Source of the DNA: Tubulanus polymorphus
Taxonomy: Eukaryota > Nemertea > Palaeonemertea > Tubulaniformes > Tubulanidae
Assembly (NCBI RefSeq): GCF_964204645.1
Contig: NC_134031.1
Span: 18,659,307-18,723,306, forward strand
Length of the DNA: 64,000 nucleotides
Reading direction: 5' to 3'
The notes beneath the pieces were generated by a model that had not been told where the DNA came from, did not search any database, and saw only the letters and a list, made by a program, of their open reading frames with translations. Below are positions 23,692 to 40,628 of this stretch, piece by piece. The first letter of the stretch is position 1, and the number at the start of each line of letters is the position of its first letter. The position numbers and the translations under genes are program-made.

Positions 23692-26600
23692 CTAGAATAT
23701 CTCATCTCGAGCATAACCGCGAGTCTGGCCAGCATTTTGTATACCTAAAACAGAAAAAACAACAATCAAAGCAAATACAGGAGCTAACTAATCTACATCT
23801 TTATATCATCAGGAATCAGGATTTCATTCCACTTGAAATAAAGCTGTGGACCGAGTTCAGTGACAATTTTGTTACCTTCAGAGTTTTAGAATACTTTAGT
23901 TTGAAATATTCTAACTCTCTGAGAAGGACTAAAGCTTCCAACTAACCACCAGATAACAGTTCTATATTCATCTCATAGAGCAAAAGTATTTCTTTTCGAT
24001 GATTTCATTTTCCAGATTCAAATCGAACTCAAAACTCACTTCCTTCTCTAAGGCTTAACTAGAACCAGTATTTCTCCACGATATTTGAAACTTTGTCTCA
24101 TGAAAACTAGTGTTTCGCCCGCGAACCTCAATGAATCTTACATTTACTTACTATACTGTGGATTCTGTTCATTGTCGAGTAAACCATCTCGTTCTCCGCT
24201 GCTCTGAATACTCGAATCCCGACCTTTCATTCTGTTGGCACATTTCTTTATCAACGGGTCAAATATACCGTTATATAAACCCATACCAATCACGAGGAAT
24301 ATGAAACCAATCACCTGCAATAACGAATACAGCCATTTAACAGTTTCCACAAATCAGTGATGTTAAAGGCTCAGCCTTTGGGAGCGTTCTAAAGTACATG
24401 CCATATTGGGAGTAATTGCATGTACGTACATAAGAGGGGATAAGAAATTTCGTACAAAGGTGATACAGGGCAAGGGAATCAGAAAATCCAAAGATTTTGA
24501 GGTACGTACTGCTTGAACGATTCGTTTTCAGTTTTAAGTTCTTCAGATTTCATTTCAAGGGTCAGTTGTTCAAAAAAGCTTGTTACAGTTAACCAGTGGA
24601 TAATTGATAAAGCGACAATCAAAACTGCATTATTGATATGGCACTGATGCAACTTCTAGGCCAGTGATCTTTAAGCTAACTTTTGAGCCCCAAAACAATG
24701 GTACAAACCTGCAGCCAATAGAATTTCTGCCAGCGGAGTGAGAGAGCAACGGCCCAGATGACTAATGTACGACAGCTATCTAGCACCATACGATGAGTCG
24801 CGCTCAACTCTTTTGTCACGCTGATTCCAGCGAAATTGAAGAACGCGATACTCACTATATTACCTATATTTCAGAAAGAGAAATGAGAGATTTGAATGAA
24901 AGCCTTGACTGCAACTGAACCCAGTAACCAGTTTCATAGTAATAAAGCGTGAATCCAGCCTACCGCTGTTACTGCCTGAGCAGTACTCATCCATTTTTTA
25001 AGCACAATTTTTCTTAGCTAAAACAACAGAGCAAATTCATTCTTGAAGAATTTCGGATCGATGTGCGGGGCAGCAAATTCAATGTCCCCACAAATGCTCA
25101 GAATGCATCTGGAGGTGAAAGACTTCAAAAATTTTCTGGGGGGCGACCTGCTTATGGTCCAGTGTTATAATGTCTTAAAGCCGTATTCAGGATATGAGGC
25201 TGGATCCGCCTCTGGTAGTTCTCGGTTGAAATGATTGTGGAGGATCGAAATATTGAAAATGAACTGATTTCAATTCTGAGAGTCAAACTTAAAGTTAAAG
25301 TTAAAACTGTTATTACGTAATCTACTGATCTCTTACCGCATACGGCTAAACACAACTGCCACGAGTTTCCTAACTGGATGAAAGCATCGTAAGCATTCTC
25401 CAACCGACCTTCTGGATCTTTAGATAACGCTCCAGCCGGAATGTAATACATAGGAACCAGTAATATTGATAACGTTATAAAACCGAAGAATCCTATGAGA
25501 AGAAATTGAAAATACAGTCGACTACGCTTAATCAGGATTGTGGAAATATCGTTCGTATCGTCTATTTCATTTGGTCACAATAAATCTCATAATGAATTTA
25601 AAGACATATTACCTCGAATTGACCGAGTAAAGCAAAGTGTTACTCGACACTTGGTACTTACCCTCCCAGCCGACAGCTTGTAGAGCTGGTACGTGGTACT
25701 TGTAGATGAACTTTTCTTCCCAAACCATTTGAAAAGATACAATAACCTGAGCCATAACGATGAGCAAATCACCTGAAAGAGAATTCAAAATCCTGAATGT
25801 TGAGCCGAACAAAAACCAAATTCCATCAAATTATTTAGTGCTGTGTTTTCTACCTGTTATGACTCCATTGGGATCTTTTTTATCAGCTTTTGAATCTGAG
25901 GCATTTGTACCAGTGATTAAATCTGATAAACCAACTACAACTAAACCGACCATCACTAGAACTATAGCCAGCCACATCAGTGATTTGATTTTACGTCCCA
26001 GAAACGCAACGGACAACAGAGCAGTGAAAATAATTATGGCGCCTGAAAAAGAAAATATACTTTCTCAACATGAAAAATATCAATATTTTTCCTTATAAAA
26101 AGTCCTATCTAGATTGATTGCAGTGGGGTTCCTGGTGCAGTTGCACAGTCATGAATGGTCTAAAATGCTCTTAAAGCACAAGACTGGTTGTTAGATTGGT
26201 TATAGAACCGAAATTAGCTTAGAGACTTGTCTTGAGTAAGTTGTTAGATTGGCTATAGAACCAGTATGAGCTTAGACTGGTCTTAAGTTGTAAGATTGGT
26301 TATAGGACCAAAGTGAGCTAGGACTGGTCTTAAGCTATTAGATTGGATAGAACCAAAATGAGTATAGTCTGATCTTAGATCTAAGCCTTGATTGTGCAAC
26401 TTGGCTTAGGAAATATTAGGCCAATTGCAACAACAGAAAATCAGAATTTTTACCTCTCAACATTTGGAAGCTGGAAGCGTAAGTGAAAGTCAGACCGAGA
26501 TACATCAGCGAAGTGCCGCACATATCACATAGAGCAGGCGGATAAAATATGAGAGGATTGAACGGTTTCGGTCGTTTCTCTTCATCTTCCTCGTCGTCGA

Positions 26601-27400
26601 TTATCTCTTCTCGTTCTTCTCGACGTTTCTTACAATATCGAATCAGTAGAAACACGAATAAACAACTGACTTCACCGAGAAACATTCCGCACGCCTGAAA
26701 CAACAACAACAACAATCATAAAACTATACTTCAAAATTTGTGCTTTTTTCATCTCAATTCCAAATTTCAACTACAGAATGATGATGACGATATAATTACA
26801 GAAATTTGTAATAAAGAAAATATTGAATTGCGTCTAAACAGGCCTACCTGAAAGAATGGATGATTGAAAGCTCTCAAGGTACCGTCATATCCAACTGATT
26901 TTAGTTTATCGGCCCATCTGAAAGTGAAAGTAAATTTTGGGTGAATTACAAAAAGCACTTAGGAGAATAATACCTGTGAATATCTAAGATCCTCTCTTGT
27001 CCTGGCGCAAAACTTACCACTACAGGGCCCTGATAAATTTAAGTTGATCCCAGTACCTAAGCGGCTAGGAAGCCCATCATAGCCCGGGCCTGGATTTCAT
27101 CCCAGTAAAAACACATCATTCAGACTACAATACTGATATCATGGTTCCCAACAATTGCCATTGCCATCAGCACTTTACTTTGCGCTTCCCACCCCAACCC
27201 AACCTATACAACTATAGCTAGACCCTAATGGACTTAAATTAAGCCATTTCTTGCTGGCTGAAAGCCTTAATTCTAACCAGACAGTTGAAAGAATTAGTTG
27301 GGTATTTAGTATATAGTACTCACTTTGTTGATAGTGTGTTTATTGAACCGGTTACGAGCATCAGGAACGCGAACATCAGCTGTTTCGTTGTCCAAGCCAT
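23692..27400 (-). CDS. SLC35F6: SLC35F6-like transporter (nucleotide-sugar transporter superfamily)
   Basis: Nine minus-strand exons: 27324-27400, 26848-26917, 26454-26694, 25854-26042, 25662-25772, 25337-25492, 24709-24863, 24152-24314 and 23692-23744. All phases match and encode about 404 residues; human SLC35F6 has about 370. The start MAWTTKQL, then MLVTGSINTLSTKWADK, GMFLGEVSCL, PPALCDMCGTSLMYLGLT, YASSFQMLRG, MVWEEKFIYKYHVPALQAVG and VPMYYIPAGALS closely follow the human protein. About ten hydrophobic helices are visible, with a charged loop of Arg and Glu/Asp runs in exon 3. The family protein is reported on lysosomal and mitochondrial membranes; its substrate is uncertain. The last exon is inferred from a GTAAGT donor at 24151. 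If that donor is not used, reading continues only a few residues to a stop at 24144. Confidence 0.9.
25050..25215 (+). repeat. Second copy of the GCATCTGGAGGTG repeat
   Basis: It shares ordered blocks with 17483-17620 and lies in an SLC35F6 intron. Ends were not resolved. Confidence 0.35.
26127..26410. mobile_element. Inverted-repeat element with internal minisatellite (GCAGTTGCACAGTC family)
   Basis: The left end GGTGCAGTTGCACAGTCATG mirrors the right end TTGATTGTGCAACTTGG. Inside are about five diverged units of roughly 45 bases with GACTGGTCTTAAG and GTTAGATTGGCTATAGAACC. A related copy lies at 36205-36359. It is in SLC35F6 intron 3. Confidence 0.55.
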
Positions 27401-27893
27401 TTTCTAAAAGCAAACTGGAATTGAATACTACACAGTCAGGTGTTGCAATCGTTTTGAATTTGAAGTGATTCGTTAAATCAGTAAATCACGAAGAATGGTA
27501 GGTCTAATTTGAGCACCACGAGGACTCTAGAGTCAGGTGATTGACTGTCAATTTTGTAACTGGGTCATCTCATAACAACTGTAGTTCCAGTTATCGTCAC
27601 TGCATTCAGAATATCAATTTCCGGGTTTTCCTGGTTTTCCCTACGAAAGAAAAACGCTTCCGGGTTTACCCCGCCATCTAGCGGGAATTCCTAACAGGGG
27701 GTTTACAAATTAATTACTACGAAAATTAAAACGAGTAGTAATTTTCGATTAAAAACGAGTTTTTTCTTCATTTAACAATCGGTTTGTAACACACGAAATC
27801 TGCAAAAAAATTTCAGGGATAATATTTAAACTTTTTAACTTATATTCCTGAATCTATCTAAGCTGCAGATGCAGTCACCCCAGAATTAACAAC
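27401..27893. promoter_or_regulatory. Divergent promoter shared by SLC35F6 and SEC62
   Basis: SLC35F6 (-) starts at 27400 and SEC62 (+) at 27894, so both promoters and 5' UTRs lie in these 493 bases. No TATA box is evident. GCTTCCGGG at 27655-27663 and TTTCCGGG near 27620 resemble ETS-family sites (core TTCC), typical of TATA-less bidirectional promoters. Use of either site is inferred. Confidence 0.5.
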
Positions 27894-30800
27894 ATGGCAG
27901 AAAAACGACGAAGTGGTAAAAAATCTCGGCGAGATGAGGTAAATTACTCTCGATTCTAAACGATTTCTGCCCTAAAAACTGTACTGCGATAAATATAACA
28001 GATCTATGAAGATTTTAGCGTAATTTAATTTCGCTGAAGTGACGTGGACAACTGTGAATCGGGCTCCATATTTTAGAATTTAATTTGAATTGATTCCGAC
28101 TTGTCTATTCCACGTTGATATTTGATATCAAATGTTGATAATTTTAAAGACTGTTCAGTTAAAGACTGAAGTGGCCAGAAATACTAGAATTTCACCGCAA
28201 ATTAGACAAAACTTACGTGTCTGGTTGTTATCTTATAAGGCCCAGCACCACAAAGGCTTTGTCAAAGTAGCTTTACTTAGTCTAAAAGCTGCTTTTTAAT
28301 TTTAATTTAGTGCAGATCTGATTACCCTCACATCGTTTCAGCGAGAAATTGTAACCTGCCTGCATTAGAATAAAACAAAATCCAATATGGGGTTTGATTG
28401 AAAAATTGTGACGATTGAAAAATTGTGACGATCTCGAGATAAAAACTGGGCTAAAAATGAAGTATCGTCAAATAAATATCACGGCATTGGATTCATGGAG
28501 ACATTCTGAGTCTGGATTGTGTCAATCATTTTTAAGATGTGTGGTTCCGGACTTTTACCTTTTGAAAACTGGTTTTCCTGCCTGATTCGTGATGTCGTTG
28601 ATTTCTTATTGATTTCAGGACGATGAGAAGCCGTCTAAAGAAGAATACGCCGTAGCTAAATATGTGCGCTTTAACTGTCCGGTTAAAGAATCGAAATTCA
28701 TGGGCATGCCTGTCAAATCATTCATCGGTAGGAATCATAAAGATCTAAGCTAAAAAACGAAAAACATATCATTTTATTGTTCAATTCTTCGATGTTTTTA
28801 TGTTTTTTTTTCTTTTTTTTTAGCGTCAGAAGCCGTGAATTTATTGCTGGATTCGAGATGGGCGACGAAAGGGAAATCGGACGCTATATTTACAAACAGA
28901 CAATCAGTGGTTCATTACATGGACAGGTATTTAAACATCTCACCCTGACCCCTCAACTCCCCTCCCTGACCCCTCACCTCGTTCCTCACTCCCTTCTTCG
29001 CCCCTCCAGTCACCCTATAGATACTGTACTTATTTACAGTCAGCAGTTGATTACGTGGACAGGTATTTAAACATCTCACCCTGACCCCTCAACTCCCCTC
29101 CCTGACCCCTCACCTCGTTCCTCACTCCCTTCTTCGCCCCTCCAGTCACCCTATAGATACTATACTTATTTACAGTCAGCAGTTCATTACGTGGACAGGT
29201 ATTTAAACATCTCACCCTGACCCCTCTACTCCCCTCTCTGACCCCTCACCTCGTTCCTCACTCCCTTCTTCGCCCCTCCAGTCACCCTATAGATACTATA
29301 CTTATTTACAGTCAGCAGTTCATTACGTGGACAGGTATTTAAACATCTCACCCTGACCCCTCAACTCCCCTCCCTGACCCCTCACCTCGTTCCTCACTCC
29401 CTTCTTCGCCCCTCCAGTCACCCTATAGATACTGTACTTATTTACAGTCAGCAGTTCATTACGTGGACAGGTATTTAAACATCTCATCCTGACCCCTCAC
29501 CTCTCCTCCCTGCAACGCATCTCACCCCCTTCCCTGACTCCCTCCACCTCTCCTCACTCCCTTCTTCACCCCTCCATCCTACAGAAACTTTAGATTTCCT
29601 AATAACCGGTTGATAACTTCTCTGATGGTTTCTAAAACGAAGAATTTCATTTGAATGAAAGATGTCGTTTGATTTTGTTTTTCAGATTACTGATGAAAAG
29701 ATTGTTTCATCGGGCCATCCGATCGGAGAAAAAGAAGAAGAAATTGAAAGATGAAGATGATGCAAATGGTGAAGATGAAAAGGTAAGTAATTTTTAGAGG
29801 AAAAATTTATCTTGAGAAAAAGATCGGAATTTCAATCTGAAATGACTGCATCGAAATTGTTACCGGATTCATTTGGTTTTAGGAGAAAAAATTGCGAAAG
29901 AGAGGAAAAAAAGAGAAAGACACAGAAACTGAGGCGAAAGACAGTGAGAAAAAAGAGAAAGATTCCGAGAAAAAGGTAAAGAATAACAGTAAACGCCAAC
30001 TTATTTCAGAGATCAAATTTGCTCAATTTTACTCCAATTCGATCGAAATACCATTCTTTATAACCCTAAATTCGATTTATTATTCGTTATACAAATGTAT
30101 ATGTTTTCCATTTGGTCCCAACAATGACCCATCGGTTCTGCTGCTGCTGCCGTCGCCGTAGCTGCTGTTCTGAGTTCAAACTTTGAACTGTTCTAAATTT
30201 CAGGATGAGAAGAAGAAAAAGGAGAAAAAGATGAAACTGAAGATGACAGATGATCAGGCATTTTACGACGGTGATGAAATTTATGTTTGGGTTTACGACC
30301 CGGTTCCGCTTAAGACGTTCCTTATCGGTTTGTTATTGGGTGAGTGTTGACATTTTAAAGATGAAATCTCGGATCGAGAACTGATAATGTGTTTATATTA
30401 TAATCATATCTCTTTCAGTACTCGGTTCGATTGCGGTTTGTTTATTTCCGCTATGGCCGCCTGAAGTTCGTCAAGGTGTCTACTATCTGTCTCTTTCCGC
30501 TATCGGCTTCATTGGAATCTTCCTATTACTTGTTGTTGGTAAGTACTGCCAGGGTTCACGATATCACTATCGACTATGGGGGGGAATACAGTATCCAGTT
30601 CTTCAGGAGTTCAGACATTTAATGAAAATGAACGATGACTCTAACTGAGGAACTATACACAGTAAAAGTCACTGTTGGGAAACATGGCGTTACATATGAC
30701 TCCTCAGTTAGAGTCATAGTTCATTATCATAAATTTGGAGTTATAAAGAGTAGTATTTTCATTGAATTTGAGTTAAGACTAGGTAAGTTTGACCTCTATG

Positions 30801-32025
30801 AAAAATGTTGGCAGTAAAACAAGCGAGCAGTGGCATTAAAAAAAAATGACGTTACGACAGAATTGGACCGTAACTGACAACTGTGGAACCAGGTGTTGCT
30901 AGTGGTTACTCAGCGTCTCCTTCATTCAATTTCTTCTACATTTCCGTCTAAATCAAATAAACTTTCCTCAATTACAGGGTCCCTACAACTCCTTGAAAAC
31001 TCCTTGATTTTTGAATATATTTTTCAAGGTCCTTGAAAATCCTTTAATTTTGAGAAATATCCATAAACTCCTTGAAACTCCTTAAATTCTGGGAAAGTCC
31101 TATTAAAAATTTTCAAAAGGTCCTTTTCAGAAGACAGTGTATTCTATTATTCTTCATTGTGTGACTTGTGAGTGAAAGTTGTTTCACTTTGAGATTTAAA
31201 ACATTTAAACATGTAAAACCAAAACGGCACACACAACAACTGATCAAAATTTGAGAAAAACATGGATTTTGTTTTTGAATTTTCGACTTTTTTCCCTTGT
31301 ATATGACCGCGAAAACCTCCTTGAATTTTGAAAATTACTCCTTGAAAAGTCCTTGAATTCTGGATACTAGGAATTGTAGGAACCTTGAATTAGTATTAAT
31401 CAAAAATTAATGAAAACTTTACCAAACGCTGAGTAGAAACAAAGATTTCAATAATGATAATGTATGGTTTCGGAGGCCTAAAAATTCAGTTCAAAGCGGA
31501 TGAATGATGAAATGAAATTGTACGCAAGACTGAGTGGTCGTCACGCCATCTGGTGGGATAGCTGGTGTTTAATATCGAACGTTGTTTGTTGTTATTTCAG
31601 TGAGGTTTATTGTATTCTGTTGTGTGTGGCTCGCGACGCTCGGTAAACATCATTTCTGGTTCTTACCGAATCTGACGGAGGACGTCGGATTCGTCGATTC
31701 GTTCCGACCGCTTTATACGCACGAGATGAAACCGGCCGTGAAACCGGCGGATGAATCGACGAAGAATGAACCGACGGAATCGGGCGAGGCGAACAACGAT
31801 AAAAACGAAGATTTACCCGAGAAAAAAATGTCGGAAAAAACGAAGAAAAATAAAAAATCGTCATCGGCGAAAATGGCGGAAGACGACGACGAGGCGAACG
31901 AAGAGGCGGCCGGGAAAGATAAGGAAAGCGATAAGGAAGACGGGTCGACCGGTTCGGAGGATTACGAGATGGTCGAGAAATCGGATGTAACCGAGGACAC
32001 GGACGATCCGGAACCATCGACATAA
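27894..32025 (+). CDS. SEC62: SEC62 ER translocation protein
   Basis: Eight exons: 27894-27938, 28619-28727, 28824-28926, 29686-29782, 29883-29975, 30204-30339, 30419-30538 and 31601-32025. Phases agree and encode 375 residues (human SEC62 has 399). The conserved N-terminal domain contains KEEYAVAKYVRFNCP and VNLLLDSRWA. A Lys/Glu-rich segment follows in exons 4-6, then EIYVWVYDPVPLKTFL. Two membrane helices in exons 6-8 are separated by a short lumenal loop (FPLWPPEVRQGVYYLS). After them comes the signature KHHFWFLPNLTEDVGF and SFRPLYTHE, then a long acidic/basic cytosolic tail. SEC62 works with SEC61 and SEC63 in post-translational import of small secretory proteins, and as an ER-phagy receptor in mammals. 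The start ATG gives MAEKRRSGKK, like the human MAERRRHKK. Confidence 0.95.
28904..29580 (+). repeat. 136-bp tandem array duplicating a SEC62 exon end and its splice donor
   Basis: The real exon 3 ends GGACAG at 28926 before GTATTTAAAC. The same GGACAG/GTATTTAAAC junction recurs after 29062, 29198, 29334 and 29470, an exact 136-base period. Each unit also holds the last 23 exon bases in slightly changed form, preceded by TTATTTACAG, which resembles an acceptor. The filler is CT-rich (CCCTGACCCCTCA). The array ends in diverged units near 29580, before exon 4 at 29686. Confidence 0.9.
30621..30731. repeat. Inverted repeat in SEC62 intron 7
   Basis: ATGACTCTAACTGAGG at 30635-30650 mirrors CCTCAGTTAGAGTCAT at 30702-30717. 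Weaker pairing extends about 14 bases further out. A loop of about 50 bases lies between. Confidence 0.6.
30975..31387. mobile_element. Non-autonomous DNA transposon with CAGGGT ends
   Basis: Left terminus CAGGGTCCCTACAACTCC, right terminus (inverted) CAAGGTTCCTACAATTCC. AATTA flanks both sides (30970-30974 and 31388-31392), a likely target duplication. The interior repeats CCTTGAAAACTCCTTGAATT-like strings. CAGGG ends are common in hAT-type elements, but hAT duplications are normally 8 bases, so the superfamily is uncertain. It lies in SEC62 intron 7. Confidence 0.6.
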
Positions 32026-33417
32026 AATCAATAGAAATTATCATCATTAATATATATATATATATAATGTATATTGTGTATGGAAATTTAGATCTTATAT
32101 TTGAAAAAATTATCATTTGATTGAATATCAATAATTAATTGATTGATTTGATTTGATTGGTTTGATTGGTTGGTCACACAGCAGGTGCTCAGGTTCACGT
32201 TGTTTCATCCTTGTTTGTAAAAATCGTTGACTGTTTCGCTTGAATGTCAGGAACATCCTGGTTTACTGTCCCCTGATTATCAGGAGCAGTCTCTGAATAT
32301 GGTTTATTGTCCCCTGATCTGGGGGGAGCACATCGGAATAAGGATTAGATTATTCATGGACATATGAACTAGATATAGTCTAAAACATCCATGGAATAAT
32401 GTACCAGTAGTCTGGTATTGTATGTAAGATATAGAGAGGCTGTTAAATTAATGCATATATACGGTTATAGCTTTATATTGGCATCAAAGTATTTGCATTT
32501 ATATACATCTGTATATCATCTATAAACAGTAGTTCGCAGTCGTATTTTCATAGACGGTGATTTTTTGTCTTGTATCGTGGTGAAAAACAGATTTGCAGCT
32601 GTTGAAATATGAAAGCTGTTGTTTGTAGGGTTATTCAATACGTAGGTCGAACCAGAGGAACCTGGTTTACAGTTCTGGGTTGAGACTTAACTGATTGAAA
32701 CGTGTAAGTTCTTTGAACTCATTTGAAGTCTGAGTTAACTCTTAACTCACTACTGCGAAACTTAGTTCAATACTCAGCAGTTCTGTAATAAGCACCAGAA
32801 CTAAACAAAATATGTGTAAAATGCAGACTTGAACCCGGTATAAATTCATATTCCAGTTTGTTGTGTTGATGCTGTGTCAAACCAGTCTCTCAAAAAAACT
32901 GTTTCATGCTATATACGTAATTATTAATGTACAATGAATTATATTTTAAATATTAATTAGATTCCAGATTTAGTTTGGCTGTGAATTCATGCGGAACTGG
33001 ATCCAGTTCCGCTGTCGATCATTTTTGCGTAACTGAATCGTAGAGTTCCAACAAAAGATTGAATTTATGACACTGCAAAATGAAATTGAATCCTATCACT
33101 GCTTGGAACTCGTGCTGCGTTATAGAATCGATGTCTATTTTGTTAAGTTTGTTCAGGGGTAGGAGACGTGGTTTTATTCACGTTAACCCCCTCCCCTCTA
33201 AGTATAATGATTGTAAAATAATCAAAAACAGTAAACAAGTTAGTGATAAGATTTACTCTATAGAATGTTCAATTTTTGAGAATTTTCCATTTATAAGGTG
33301 AAGGTTTTTAAATCAGATTGGTTGCGATGAAGGTCTCAGATGGACCCAGACCATGGTTATAGAGTGCCCAGCTGTTACTGCGGTATATAGCCTAGGACCC
33401 AGTTGACGTGATTTAAT

Positions 33418-33533
33418 CCCAGGTTCAAGTTCGACAGTTGTAGGAGATAACTCTCGAGTTAAAATTAGTCCATTTTCAAAGAGTTAACTCTTGAGGTTAC
33501 ACCCTAACTCAAAACTGTGGAACTCGTTCCCGG
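33418..33533. mobile_element. TTCCACAGTT-family element
   Basis: It ends AAAACTGTGGAACTCGTTCCCGG, and a decayed mirror with CAGGTTCAAGTTCGACAGTTG lies on the left. Central GAGTTAACTC repeats are well kept. Weaker relatives are at about 32663-32765 and 35108-35196. Confidence 0.5.
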
Positions 33534-34168
33534 TTAAAACATGAAACATTTCTAAGATTTAATTGTGGCGTGATTGATGCGGTCCTATTTTCAAAGACTC
33601 TTCAATTGCTTGAATATCGGTGATTTGTGCAATATTATTCCAATTCACAGTTTCGACTTTATTTTACTATCATTTTCCTTCATCAGTGAAGTTTAGTGCT
33701 GTTTGCCAGTGTGTCAAATATTTAAAGGGTTTCAACATGGTTGAATACGTAGTGTAGTAGGCCCATGATATGATTGTCATACCGGTCATACATGTACATG
33801 TACTTGCTTTGTGTTGTACATTTTATTTCATTTTCGGACCAAATAAAAAACTGAAACACACACACCAAAAATTCTGGCGTGATTTTTTTATTTTATTTGC
33901 TAGAGCCTTCCGACCAGATACAGAAGACTCCTTATGGAAATTGATTGACGTAAGCGATTTGTGTAAGAATTAAACAATGGAATTTAATTAACATTCGGTT
34001 TCTTATCATGGTAAAGCATAAGTAAGCGCTTTTCAGCACGTTTAGTGCAGAAAAATGAATATTCCTTTTGAACTCTTTGCACATACCTTGGATCTCGCGT
34101 GACCAATATATTTCACTAATGTCATTCATGCACTTAGACAAGTTCAATGTGTGCTTGGCTCTACATTA

Positions 34169-34388
34169 GGCTAAAAAAAATTGATACCTTGTTTCTCCGC
34201 TCTGCTGAGCTTAAATGTTGACCCGGCCGGTCGCCTATCTACCCTATACATTACTTTTTTTAAAATCATGATCAATTTTACCATAACAGACCCGGCCGCT
34301 ATAGAAATGAACTGTTTATAAATTTTATCATATTATACAAAAATGACCCGGCCGCTGCGGAGAAACAAGGTATCATTTGTGTTTAGCC
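34169..34388. mobile_element. Harbinger-type MITE with 3-bp TTA target duplication
   Basis: Inverted termini of about 32 bases start GGCTAAA and include TGATACCTTGTTTCTCCGC (34182-34200), mirrored by GCGGAGAAACAAGGTATCA (34357-34375). TTA flanks both ends (34166-34168 and 34389-34391). The interior holds three GACCCGGCCG motifs. A 3-base TTA/TWA duplication and GG/CC ends fit the PIF/Harbinger superfamily. There is no transposase, so it is non-autonomous. Confidence 0.8.
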
Positions 34389-35998
34389 TTATTAGTTTCA
34401 TTGTAATACCATAGTCTCAAAGTTGCCAACTGCTCAGATCCCCGACGAGACTTGCTCCACTACGAGTTCATTAACTAACCACGTCATAAAACTAATCAAC
34501 TTTAGATTTGCCTCTAACGATAGATTTATTTTTATGTAATTTTTTGTACAATACAATCACCAACAAGATCATTTACAGCGAAAATACGACCAGGGAACCA
34601 CCCAATCAACTGCTCAAAGTACTAATTTGTATTAATACAAGCTGTCCTTGTTACATACCACTTATCATCTTAAAGTCAATAACATCAATACATTGTCTTA
34701 AAGTTACGACTCATATGACCTTCACCTTCGGTTCCCTGTCGATATTTAAGAAGTAGATGACGATTTAACATTAAATACTCCGTAATAATAATAAATATAA
34801 TACAATTAATAATCGCGGTCAGTCGAAACTTAAATCTATTACTTATAAACCATAAAAAACACGGAAAAGATCCTCGCGCGCCACATGAAATACCAAAAAT
34901 ATACAATATATAAACTTGGTACATCTACAGCGCAGTAGGCCTATGTGTGCACGTTCAGCTTTTAAGGTACTTTACACCAAGCAAAAATTAAAATTTTACA
35001 TTTATTCAAATAAGATTCATTTATACAAATGGGGATCATTCATTTACTAAATAAATAAATAAATGACCCCCTGTGGGCTATGTTTGACTCTGGGACACAG
35101 TACCAGGACCCAGAGTTCTCAAGTTAGCGGTAAGATTTGAAAATTGAAAGCTTTTAACATGAGCCAATCACTACTGTGGAACTGATCCAGGGTCTATTAT
35201 TCAGATGAATTTCGTCTACAAGTCAAAATATAAAACCCAGAACCGCGAAATGGGCTTTTCACACAATACACCATAATTTGTTAGCAAGATACATAAACGA
35301 TTCGAATATGTAAGATCTATAAATAGCTAAACGGAATCTACAACAGAAATATCTATATACAGTGTCAAGAATATAAGCCGATCACATTTTATTTCTGTAC
35401 TCTTAGTGAGTAATGATGTCGTAATGTTGAATAGATTAGAAATCATGTAGGCGTAAAAACATTTGACTGGGATTAGATTCGATATGCAGCCCCCAGTTCT
35501 ATAGTCCTTATATTCCTTCCAAATGAACAAAACTTTTTGCTGATCACATTTTGAGAATGCGCACACGATTTCACTGCGAATTTAATGAATTTCAACGTAA
35601 ATGTTGGCTGTATATTGCAACGAACCTCGAAAGGAAATACTACTAGAATACGTGCAAGTATTTCCGTTTGCTCTTAAACAATATTTACACTGAAGATTTC
35701 GTACTAACAAATGTACCAGGCATACAAACACATACATCACTCCCTACATAGGAAAAGTGAGAGAAGCATTCTTAATCATTACACTATTAAGAAAATTCAG
35801 TCAAACGTTTCATTAATGAAAAACCAACTGAAAAACATTATTTTGTTTTTTTTTCACACTTAATAGCCAGAGTTTTAACCAACTCTACATTGAAAATAGA
35901 AACATCGAAAAACGGAAAGACAAATGTTCGTAATTATGTTTTCTTTCGGTTGTAAATAATAGTGAATCAGGGAATCTGGAGACTTTTTGTAGTTGTTC

Positions 35999-40628
<4,630 letters not shown>

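Larger units (their letters stand above)
32026..35998. other. Region between the convergent SEC62 and GABARAP genes
   Basis: It contains the SEC62 3' UTR and, on the right, the 3' UTR of the minus-strand GABARAP gene. I see no coding exon. The open frames here are short and lack splice context or family likeness. Transposon relics are at 32663-32765, 33418-33533, 34169-34388 and 35108-35196. AATAAA near 33842 may end a long SEC62 transcript. An ATAA-type simple repeat is at about 35049-35066. Confidence 0.55.

Noticed and set aside
31751-31990. 79-codon Arg/Lys-rich plus-strand open frame
   Set aside because: Frame-shifted shadow of the Lys/Glu-rich SEC62 tail.
31607-32131. 174-codon minus-strand open frame
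   Set aside because: It is the antisense shadow of the SEC62 last exon, whose plus-strand reading matches the family perfectly.
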